NCBI GenBank assembly: GCA_021155195.1
Contig: JAJNPV010000037.1
Span: forward strand, 310,001 to 374,000
Direction: 5' to 3'
Length of the DNA stretch: 64,000 nt
Source of the DNA: Ohtaekwangia sp.
GTDB taxonomy: Bacteria; Bacteroidota; Bacteroidia; Cytophagales; Cyclobacteriaceae
How positions within the stretch are numbered: the stretch's first letter is position 1; each line of letters begins with the position of its first letter. The notes under the pieces were generated by a model, which worked only from the letters and a program-made list of their open reading frames with translations, made no database searches and was not told the origin of the DNA. The translations under genes and the position numbers were made by a program. Of this stretch, positions 43,546 through 50,732 are shown piece after piece.

Positions 43546-45336
43546 ATGATTAAAATCAGCGCGGTTGTAATTACATATAATGAAGAGCGAAATATCGGCC
43601 GTTGTATCGATTCTCTTTTTCAAGTGGCAGATGAAGTAGTTGTAATTGACTCATTTTCGAAGGATAAAACAAAAGAAATTTGTTTGGCAAAGGGAGTTCG
43701 TTTTGTTGAGCACCCTTTCAAAAGCCATATCGATCAAAAGAACTTTGCAGTTACTCAAGCCATTTATGACGTTGTTCTTTCATTAGATGCCGATGAATAT
43801 CTATCAGATGAGTTAGCGAAGGGAATTCTTGATGTGAAAGAGAAATGGCCCGCTGAAGCGTATCGTATGAATCGCCTGTCTAATTATGGAGGTAAGTGGA
43901 TTCGGCATGGCAATTGGTATCCGGATCAAAAAATAAGATTGTGGAATAGACGAATTGGATTGTGGGGTGGAGAGAATCCGCACGATAAAATTATTCTTAA
44001 TAAAGGCATAAGGATTCAACACCTGAAAGGCGATATCCTTCACAGAGCCTATACAGATTCGGCAGAAACTCTTGTAAAAATTCAGAGTTATTCTGAAATA
44101 TTTGCAAGGGAAAACGTGGGCAGAAAAACCAGCTCGGTATCGAAGATAATGTTCCGCTCCACATTCGGATTTTTTAAGAGCTACATTTGGAAGCGTGGCT
44201 TTATGGATGGTTTTGAAGGGCTAATGGTTGCAGGGGCTGTTGCTAACCATGTATTTTACAAATACGCAAAATTATATGAAGCTAATCACAGAGCTCTTTT
44301 GGGCAAGCGATTGGTGATAAGCAGAACTGATAATTTGGGAGACGTGATTCTTACATTACCGCTGCTGGGCTATTTGAAGTCAATGGTTCCGGATTTAGAA
44401 ATATTTTTTATTGGAAAAAAATATACGAAAGCAATAATTAATCAATGTCTATTTGTAGATCAGTTTTTGGATAAAGATGAAGTAGAAAGTGATCCAAAAA
44501 TTTTGGCCGATGTTCACGCAGATACGATCATCTTTATTTATCCTGATAAAACCATAGCTCGACTGGCAAAGCAAGCTCGCATCAAGCATCGGGTTGCTAC
44601 AGCTCACCGATGGTATAATTGGTTTTATTGTAATCACTTGGTTGATTTTAGTCGGGTAAAGTCAAATCTTCATGAAAGTCAATTGAATTTTAAACTCTTG
44701 AAACCGTTTAAATTGAATGGCGATGTAGATACGAGCGAGCTTATTCCGTACTATGGAATTCAACCTTCCATGGTTGACCATACCGCATTGCTTAGCAACG
44801 ATCGCTTTAATCTAATCATTCATCCAAAATCAAAGGGCAGTGCTCGGGAATGGCCCTTAGAAAAGTATTTTGAACTGGTTCAATCCCTTCCAGAAGAGTC
44901 TTACCATATTTATGTGACCGGTTTGCAAGAAGAAGGTGATTTAATTAGAAATGAAAAACCCGAACTTCTCGCACATCCCAATGTGACTGATCTAACAGGT
45001 AAATTTAATCTTACTGAGTTAACTTCGTTTATTAGCCAAGCTGATGGATTGTTGGCCTGCAGTACAGGAGTTTTACACCTGGCAGCAGCATTAGGTATTC
45101 ACACATTGGGTTTATACGCGCCCATGAAGCCGATTCACCCTGGCAGGTGGATGCCAGTGGGTAAGAGAACCAAATACCTGGTTTTGAAAAAAGAATGTAA
45201 TGAGTGTCGTGCAAGCAAAGAGTGTGCATGTATAAACGCAATAAATACCGAAGAGGTAAAGCAGCAGATAGACTCTTTTAAAGATAAAAAATTCAGATTT
45301 GCCTTCGAAGAGCCCGCTTTATCTGATAGGCCTTAA
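43546..45336 (+). CDS. Two-domain glycosyltransferase, GT2 (WaaE-like) fused to GT9 (heptosyltransferase-like)
   Basis: A 596-aa protein joining two complete transferases. Residues 1-245 are a GT-A GT2 enzyme: ISAVVITYNEERNIGRCIDSL, VVVIDSFSKDKTKE, LSLDADEYLSDEL and NYGGKWIRHGNWYPDQKIRLW, close to LPS-core glucosyltransferases. From about 252 a GT-B GT9 domain starts: LVISRTDNLGDVILTLPLLGYLK, then FNLIIHPKSKGSAREWPLEKYFELV, GLLACSTGVLHLAAALGIHTLGLYAPMKP and a Cys-rich KECNECRASKECAC segment. It probably adds two successive LPS core sugars. Its 3' end overlaps the convergent GT2 gene by 44 bp. Confidence 0.92.
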   Translation: MIKISAVVITYNEERNIGRCIDSLFQVADEVVVIDSFSKDKTKEICLAKGVRFVEHPFKSHIDQKNFAVTQAIYDVVLSLDADEYLSDELAKGILDVKEKWPAEAYRMNRLSNYGGKWIRHGNWYPDQKIRLWNRRIGLWGGENPHDKIILNKGIRIQHLKGDILHRAYTDSAETLVKIQSYSEIFARENVGRKTSSVSKIMFRSTFGFFKSYIWKRGFMDGFEGLMVAGAVANHVFYKYAKLYEANHRALLGKRLVISRTDNLGDVILTLPLLGYLKSMVPDLEIFFIGKKYTKAIINQCLFVDQFLDKDEVESDPKILADVHADTIIFIYPDKTIARLAKQARIKHRVATAHRWYNWFYCNHLVDFSRVKSNLHESQLNFKLLKPFKLNGDVDTSELIPYYGIQPSMVDHTALLSNDRFNLIIHPKSKGSAREWPLEKYFELVQSLPEESYHIYVTGLQEEGDLIRNEKPELLAHPNVTDLTGKFNLTELTSFISQADGLLACSTGVLHLAAALGIHTLGLYAPMKPIHPGRWMPVGKRTKYLVLKKECNECRASKECACINAINTEEVKQQIDSFKDKKFRFAFEEPALSDRP

Positions 45337-46063
45337 CGTACTTAAGAAAATTGGCGAAAGCCGATAAGGAGGAAATAACAAATCCATAATACCCGTCTAA
45401 GAATCCTAATCTCAAAAAGTATTTATTTAAAAAAGTGTAGAGGGGATTCAGTAGGATATGAACCAAGAAAAGTACCGTTTTTCTTTTCTCCACTAAATCT
45501 TTTGCGGCCACTTCTGAAAAGGAGTTAAGTGTTTTAACATGATGGCTAATGCTTGGAAAAGAATAGTGTAAAAGATTGCCCTTTAATAATGCTGAGTTTG
45601 TGGTGGTTTTGAGAACAACCTTCTCGTGGAGCACTCCCTCCCAAACTCCTTCACCCTTTCGCCACATGCGTAATTTTCGATCGGGATACCAGCCACAATA
45701 CCGAACCCAATGCCCACAATAATTGGTAAGCCGGTTTACTTCATAGGCGCTTGATTTTGCATCTGTATTTTTGAATTCAATAAGAGATTTTTTTAATGTT
45801 TCATCCAATGCTTCATCCGCATCCAGGGATAGTATCCAGTCTTGTGTCACTTTTTCATTTCCAAAATTCTTTGCCGATGAATAGCCTTCCCAGGCTCGGG
45901 GATAAAATCTGGCGTTATAATCTGCAACAATCTCCTTCGTCCTATCTGTAGAAAAAGAATCCACAATAATGATTTCATCTGCAATTAACTTAATAGACTC
46001 CAAGCAACGCGCAATGTTTTCTTCTTCATTAAATGTTATAATCACAACAGAAATTGAATTCAT
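45293..46063 (-). CDS. GT2 glycosyltransferase, WaaE/KdtX-like
   Basis: A 256-aa GT-A enzyme: VVIITFNEEENIARCLESIK, IIIVDSFSTDRTKEIV, LSLDADEALDETL (DxD metal site) and NYCGHWVRYCGWYPDRKLRMWRKGEGVWEG, the same blocks as residues 1-245 of the neighbouring fusion protein. The C-terminus carries a hydrophobic membrane-associating stretch. It converges on its fused relative, overlapping 44 bp. The role is probably a beta-glucosyl-type transfer in LPS core. Confidence 0.9.
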   Translation of the reverse strand: MNSISVVIITFNEEENIARCLESIKLIADEIIIVDSFSTDRTKEIVADYNARFYPRAWEGYSSAKNFGNEKVTQDWILSLDADEALDETLKKSLIEFKNTDAKSSAYEVNRLTNYCGHWVRYCGWYPDRKLRMWRKGEGVWEGVLHEKVVLKTTTNSALLKGNLLHYSFPSISHHVKTLNSFSEVAAKDLVEKRKTVLFLVHILLNPLYTFLNKYFLRLGFLDGYYGFVISSLSAFANFLKYVKAYQIKRALRRQI

Positions 46064-46082
46064 TTGAATTTGTTTATTTTTG

Positions 46083-46790
46083 ATGGAATCAGTTGTTATG
46101 TCGTTTGATAGATCCTTAACCTTAAATTTAAAATTACAGAAAAAAGAATACGTGCCATCTCACGTGTGTGAGGTCGGAGTGTATTTGCCGGAGACCTGTT
46201 CTGTCCGACCCTTTATTCTTAGTGGCATGAAAGCTTCTCTGGTGGAGGCTAATCCTGTTATGGTGGAAAAAATTAGAGAATCGTTCAAGGCATATCCTAA
46301 TACTAAGGTATTTCCTTATGCGGTGGCTGAACAACCAGGAAAAATTACACTTTATAATCGGGGTGCCTCAACATTTATAGATTCAGTAGAAAGCCCTGCG
46401 TTGATTAATGATCAATATACCAAATCAGATGATGATCGATTTGAAGTAGAATCTAAAACATTTGATCAGATGGATGATGGCACGATTGATCTTTTATGTA
46501 TTGATATTGAAGGGGCTGAATGGTTTGTATTAAGCAAATTAGTGAGTAAGCCAAACCTTATTTCTGTAGAAACCCATGGTAAGTATTATCTTAATCCCAA
46601 GTTATCTGAAATTCGTAATTGGATGAAAGGCAGAGGGTATCAGGTATGGTATAAGGATAAGAGCGATACAGTTTTTGTTCGCCCAGAGGCGATTTCAGTT
46701 ACGTTGTTTGAAAATCTACGAACTAATCTGTATAACATTTTCCTTTGGCTAAGACGAATGAAAGGCATTCTTTTGGGAAGAGTTCAATGA
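46083..46790 (+). CDS. FkbM-family methyltransferase (first)
   Basis: A 235-aa SAM enzyme. The region ASLVEANPVMVEKIRESF is the FkbM E-x-N/P-x binding motif, followed by FPYAVAEQPGKITLYNRGASTFI and DLLCIDIEGAEWFVLSKL. SAM motif I is weak (CEVGVYLPETCSVRPFI) compared with typical FkbM DxGxxxG, so activity is not certain. The ATG at 46083 is preferred over the TTG just before it. It lies among LPS-core glycosyltransferase genes and may O-methylate a sugar. Confidence 0.8.
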   Translation: MESVVMSFDRSLTLNLKLQKKEYVPSHVCEVGVYLPETCSVRPFILSGMKASLVEANPVMVEKIRESFKAYPNTKVFPYAVAEQPGKITLYNRGASTFIDSVESPALINDQYTKSDDDRFEVESKTFDQMDDGTIDLLCIDIEGAEWFVLSKLVSKPNLISVETHGKYYLNPKLSEIRNWMKGRGYQVWYKDKSDTVFVRPEAISVTLFENLRTNLYNIFLWLRRMKGILLGRVQ

Positions 46791-46794
46791 TTAT

Positions 46795-46896
46795 ATGACA
46801 GAACCAAGTGTTATTTTTAACAATGAAACTGAATTTCAATATCAGTTGCATGAAGTTGAAGTTCGATTAACGCAACGCTTTGAGCAAATTATATGA
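46795..46896 (+). CDS. Possible 33-aa coupled peptide
   Basis: The ATG frame MTEPSVIFNNETEFQYQLHE... of 33 residues begins 4 bp after the FkbM stop and its TGA overlaps the next gene's ATG (ATGA). It is acidic, soluble and has no recognised homologue. Tight spacing on both sides supports translation, but the length leaves it doubtful; it might be the tail of a decayed gene. Confidence 0.3.
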   Translation: MTEPSVIFNNETEFQYQLHEVEVRLTQRFEQII

Positions 46897-47765
46897 AAGT
46901 GAGCGGCTTTACTTTCATTAAGAATGCAATCGTTTATGATTATCCTATCGTAGAGTCGATTCAATCAATACTTCCAATATGTGATGAAGTAGTGGTTGCC
47001 GTTGGAAAGTCAACTGATGAAACACTTCAGCTAATTAAAAGTATTCCTTCTCCGAAAATTAAAATTATTGAAACGGAATGGGACGAAACCCTCCGGCAAG
47101 GTGGAAGAGTTTTAGCTGTGGAGACAGACAAAGCATTTCAGGCCATCTCAAAAGATTCAGATTGGGCCTTTTACATTCAGGGCGATGAAGTAATGCATGA
47201 AAAGTATATTAAGCCTTTACACACGGCTCTTAAACAGTATCTTGATGATCAAAAGGTGGAAGGTCTTTTATTTGACTATAACCACTTTTATGGTTCCTAT
47301 GATTACGTAGGAGAATCATACCGATGGTATCGCAGGGAAATCCGTGTGGTTAGAAACAGGAGTGATATTTTTTCTTACAAGGATGCTCAAGGGTTTCGCA
47401 AGAAGCCGAACAACAAATTGTGTGTGAAACCCATTCCTGTTAGTATTTATCATTATGGGTGGGTAAAGGATCCTCGTAAAATGCAGAAAAAACAGCTAGA
47501 CTTTAATAAACTTTGGAATGATGACCAATGGATTGAAAATAATGTAGCGAAAGCAGAGGAGTTTGATTACAGTACAATAGATTCTTTAAAACTCTTTGAA
47601 GGTACTCATCCGGAAGTAATGAAGAAGAGAATTGCCGGGAAGAACTGGAAATTCAATTTTGACCTTTCGAAGAACCGATACACAACAAAAGAATTATTAA
47701 AACGGCTCGTGAGCCAATTGACGGGCTTAAGAATTGGAGAATACCAAAATTTTAAAATTATTTAG
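46893..47765 (+). CDS. GT2-like glycosyltransferase
   Basis: A 290-aa GT-A type enzyme, shorter in motif content than the others: GFTFIKNAIVYDYPIVESIQSIL, VVVAVGKSTDETL, WAFYIQGDEVMHEKYI (DxD-like D-E) and LLFDYNHFYGSYDYVG, RWYRREIRVVRNR. This pattern is found in GT2 proteins of LPS and glycan islands. It ends inside the start of the convergent FkbM gene (8-bp overlap). The sugar donor is unknown. Confidence 0.82.
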   Translation: MKVSGFTFIKNAIVYDYPIVESIQSILPICDEVVVAVGKSTDETLQLIKSIPSPKIKIIETEWDETLRQGGRVLAVETDKAFQAISKDSDWAFYIQGDEVMHEKYIKPLHTALKQYLDDQKVEGLLFDYNHFYGSYDYVGESYRWYRREIRVVRNRSDIFSYKDAQGFRKKPNNKLCVKPIPVSIYHYGWVKDPRKMQKKQLDFNKLWNDDQWIENNVAKAEEFDYSTIDSLKLFEGTHPEVMKKRIAGKNWKFNFDLSKNRYTTKELLKRLVSQLTGLRIGEYQNFKII

Positions 47766-48579
47766 AATTCGGTATTGCAATTAAATCAAAATGCTTTCGG
47801 TAATTCATTCCGTCCATTGAAATTGGTTTTCTATTCTCTCGGTTGAATTCATCTACAAAAAATAATTGATATCCATGATTGTTAATGGCGCGGAACAGAT
47901 CGCTCCGCTCTTCTACTGTTAAGTGCTTAAAGCATTCAGTAATAATCACTGGTTTATAATTGTCAATGATTATGGACATTGTCTTCAATATTTCTTTATC
48001 GTAGCCTTCAGCGTCAATTTTAATTAGGGCCAATTTGCTAAGCCAGCTAGCATACTCCAGTTTAAGAAAGTTCTCTAGGTTTTTCCCTTGTACTTGAAAT
48101 GTGTGCCGAATGTTTTTTTTTATATTACTTGAAAAACCTATAATTCCGCCATTATTAAACGATGCATCGCCTGATGCAAAAGTAAACTCCCCATCATTGG
48201 CAGTAGCAGCAAAGTTCAGTGGTATGATGTTAGTTTTTTCCCTATTTAGAGTTGCATTCACTTCTAAAACATGATACACATGCGGATTGGGTTCTAATCC
48301 TAGTGTTAGGCCTGTTTTACCTGCAGCCAGAGCCATCGGCACTGTTGTATCACCGGTATGTGCACCGATATCAATAACAAGGGAGCCTTCATTTATGAAC
48401 TGTTTATAGAAGTCTACTGTAGACTGATGAATAACAACAGGTTGTTCACCTTCATGAAGCCATTGTGCAAATTGAATTTTCCCTTCCTCCTTCAGATCAA
48501 ACTCAACGAGCTTATGGCCGTAATGTTTAAATACTTTTTTTGCAAATTTTTTTTTGAATCGATCAAAAAGAGGGATCAT
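47758..48579 (-). CDS. FkbM-family methyltransferase (second)
   Basis: A 273-aa SAM methyltransferase with a complete motif set: LVIDIGAHTGDTTVPMALAAG (motif I), LGLEPNPHVYHVLEVNA, IIPLNFAATANDGEFTF and LIKIDAEGYDKEILKTM. It is transcribed toward the GT2 gene and away from the ECF sigma gene at 48678. A role in O-methylating sugars of the same glycan is likely. Confidence 0.88.
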   Translation of the reverse strand: MIPLFDRFKKKFAKKVFKHYGHKLVEFDLKEEGKIQFAQWLHEGEQPVVIHQSTVDFYKQFINEGSLVIDIGAHTGDTTVPMALAAGKTGLTLGLEPNPHVYHVLEVNATLNREKTNIIPLNFAATANDGEFTFASGDASFNNGGIIGFSSNIKKNIRHTFQVQGKNLENFLKLEYASWLSKLALIKIDAEGYDKEILKTMSIIIDNYKPVIITECFKHLTVEERSDLFRAINNHGYQLFFVDEFNRENRKPISMDGMNYRKHFDLIAIPNSK

Positions 48580-48662
48580 AGCGAATGTTCTTTATGAAAA
48601 GTTCTCGAAAATAGCTTAAAAAGACCCATGAGACAATTCTAAAATTAAGGTCATATTTTCAC

Positions 48663-48670
48663 TATTTTTG
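48663..48670 (+). promoter_or_regulatory. -7 box before the sigma factor gene (TATTTTTG)
   Basis: TATTTTTG fits TAnnTTTG and lies only 7 bp before the ATG at 48678, so the transcript leader would be very short or absent. Confidence 0.4.
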
Positions 48671-48677
48671 ACCCTTC

Positions 48678-49268
48678 ATGGAAGAAGCCCCTAAGCAATC
48701 ATATACCGATCAGGAGAAGAATGACATCTTCAATAATGAATTCCTGCCTCATATTAAATCCATGTACAACTTTGGATTTCGGCTTACATTCGATCAGGAT
48801 GATGCCAAGGATCTGGTACAGGATACTTATTTAAAGGCTTATCGTTTTATAGAATCATTCCAAAAAGGAACTAATGCAAAGGCATGGCTGTTCCGAATTT
48901 TGAAAAACAGTTTTATCAATGATTATCGCAAGAAGACCAAGGAGCCTTCGAAAGTCGATTATCAGGAAGTAGAAACGTATTATAATTCGGAAGATGTAGA
49001 TCGGCAGATTACCCCCGACTTGCGTGTCGAATCGCTCAAGGATATGATTGGGGATGAAATTTCGAATGCATTGAATTCATTGGATGTGGATTTTCGCACA
49101 GTAATTATTTTGTGCGATCTGGAAGGATTTAAATACGAAGAGATGGCAAAAATTCTTGACATACCAATAGGCACCGTGCGAAGCCGATTGCACCGTGCCC
49201 GGAATTTATTAAAAGAAAAACTTAGCGAATACGCCAAGTCAATGGGTTATAAAAATACTGAGTTATGA
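48678..49268 (+). CDS. ECF RNA polymerase sigma factor
   Basis: A 196-aa sigma factor of the widespread Bacteroidota type encoded with a small zinc anti-sigma. Region 2: FNNEFLPHIKSMYNFGFRLTFDQDDAKDLVQDTYLKAYRFI and AWLFRILKNSFINDYR; region 4: FRTVIILCDLEGFKYEEMAKILDIPIGTVRSRLHRARNLLKEKL. The TGA overlaps the following ATG by 4 bp, implying coupled synthesis with the regulator. Confidence 0.95.
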   Translation: MEEAPKQSYTDQEKNDIFNNEFLPHIKSMYNFGFRLTFDQDDAKDLVQDTYLKAYRFIESFQKGTNAKAWLFRILKNSFINDYRKKTKEPSKVDYQEVETYYNSEDVDRQITPDLRVESLKDMIGDEISNALNSLDVDFRTVIILCDLEGFKYEEMAKILDIPIGTVRSRLHRARNLLKEKLSEYAKSMGYKNTEL

Positions 49269-49534
49269 CAAAGCCTCTCAATCCTTTTATTCTTGCAGAC
49301 GGAACAAAGCCATCGTGTATGGAAATGCTGCAATTAATTCTTGATGGCCAAGCAAATGCTGAACAACAAGTGTATTTCAAGGCTCACATGGATCATTGCC
49401 TCCCCTGCTTTAAATCCTATGATCTTGACATCACAATAAAAGAATTGCTTAAAACCCGTTGCTGTGGTGACTCAGTCCCCAACGAATTAGTCGATCAAAT
49501 CAAAACACAAATCAGCAAAAACCTTGCTTCTTAA
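49265..49534 (+). CDS. Zinc-finger anti-sigma factor (zf-HC2/ZAS-like)
   Basis: An 89-aa soluble protein. His41, Cys45 and Cys48 (HMDHCLPC) form the HxxxCxxC zinc motif of ZAS anti-sigma factors; Cys18 in SCMEML may be the fourth ligand. It has no membrane helix, as in the redox-sensing RsrA type, although in Bacteroidota such proteins often have an unknown signal. It is coupled to the sigma gene by 4 bp and overlaps gmk by one base. Confidence 0.87.
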   Translation: MTKPLNPFILADGTKPSCMEMLQLILDGQANAEQQVYFKAHMDHCLPCFKSYDLDITIKELLKTRCCGDSVPNELVDQIKTQISKNLAS

Positions 49535-50106
49535 TGGCCGGCAAAGCACTTATCTTTTCGGCTCCTTCCGGTTCAGGAAAAACAACTCTAGTTCGTCATT
49601 TGCTCAACAATAATTCAGATCTGGGCTTTTCAATTTCTGCATCAACTCGCGACAAACGTGGGCGTACCGAACAAGATGGTAAAGATTATCATTTTCTAAC
49701 TCCAGAACAGTTTAAGCAAAAAATAGATAACGGTGATTTTATTGAGTGGGAGGAAGTATATGCGGGAAATTTCTATGGCACCCTTAAAACCGAAATTGAA
49801 AAAATTTGGAAAAATGGTAAAAATGTAATTTTTGATGTGGATGTGAAGGGTGGTATTAATTTGAAGAAATATTTTGGGGATAAAGCACTGGCTATTTTTG
49901 TAAAAGTTCCTTCCATGGAAGTGTTGGAAAACCGTTTGAAAGAGCGTGGAACGGAAAGCGATGAGAGTCTGTCGCGTAGGTTGTTTAAGGCAAAATTTGA
50001 AATGACTTTTCAGGATAAATTTGATGTAGTATTAGTAAATGAAGATTTAGATAAATCATTGGCAGAGGCGCAAAAACTGTATGATACGTTTAAGGAAACC
50101 CCTTAA
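49534..50106 (+). CDS. gmk: Guanylate kinase
   Basis: A 190-aa P-loop kinase that phosphorylates GMP to GDP. LIFSAPSGSGKTTLVRHLL is the ATP site; STRDKRGRTEQDGKDYHFLT, FIEWEEVYAGNFYGT and IFDVDVKGGINLKKYF bind GMP; VLENRLKERGTE is the lid region. The ATG shares one base with the upstream stop and nadD follows after 2 bp. Confidence 0.97.
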   Translation: MAGKALIFSAPSGSGKTTLVRHLLNNNSDLGFSISASTRDKRGRTEQDGKDYHFLTPEQFKQKIDNGDFIEWEEVYAGNFYGTLKTEIEKIWKNGKNVIFDVDVKGGINLKKYFGDKALAIFVKVPSMEVLENRLKERGTESDESLSRRLFKAKFEMTFQDKFDVVLVNEDLDKSLAEAQKLYDTFKETP

Positions 50107-50108
50107 TC

Positions 50109-50690
50109 ATGGAATCCCAAACAATAGGTCTGTTTTTTGGTTCGTTTAATCCTATCCACATTGGCCATTTAATTATTGCCAACATCATGGCTGAAAACAC
50201 AGACCTCAATAAAGTTTGGTTTGTTGTCTCACCACAAAATCCATTTAAGCAAAGCAAAGGACTCTTACACGAGTTTGATCGGTATGATTTGGTGAAGGCA
50301 GCCATTGCCGATCATTACAAATTGGAAGTCTCAGATGTTGAGTTTAACCTTCCTAAACCAAGTTACACGGCTTATACGCTTGCTCATCTTAGTGAAAAAT
50401 TTCCAAACAAAAGATTTAAAGTAATTATTGGTGAAGATAACCTGGTAAGTTTTACTCGATGGAAAAATCACGAGCAGATATTAGATCAGTTTGGCTTATA
50501 TGTTTATCCACGCCCACATGTAACAAATTCGGAGTTGGTTCGTCACCCTCAGGTGCGGATGATTGAAGCCCCTTTGTTAGATATTTCAGCAACCTATATC
50601 AGGCAGTGCATCAAAAACAATAAATCGATTCGCTACCTCGTTCCAGAGGCGGTTGAACAAATGATTCGAGTGAAAGATTTTTATCGCTGA
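50109..50690 (+). CDS. nadD: Nicotinate-nucleotide adenylyltransferase
   Basis: A 193-aa enzyme forming deamido-NAD from nicotinate mononucleotide and ATP. LFFGSFNPIHIGHLIIAN has the GSFxPxHxGH nucleotidyl transfer motif; VVSPQNPFKQ, FKVIIGEDNLVSF and LLDISATYIRQCI (ISxTxIR) are all as in NadD. It belongs to a gmk-nadD pair common in Bacteroidota. Confidence 0.96.
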   Translation: MESQTIGLFFGSFNPIHIGHLIIANIMAENTDLNKVWFVVSPQNPFKQSKGLLHEFDRYDLVKAAIADHYKLEVSDVEFNLPKPSYTAYTLAHLSEKFPNKRFKVIIGEDNLVSFTRWKNHEQILDQFGLYVYPRPHVTNSELVRHPQVRMIEAPLLDISATYIRQCIKNNKSIRYLVPEAVEQMIRVKDFYR

Positions 50691-50732
50691 AATTAGTAAT
50701 ATAAGACAACTATAATACAACTGATTGCGTCT

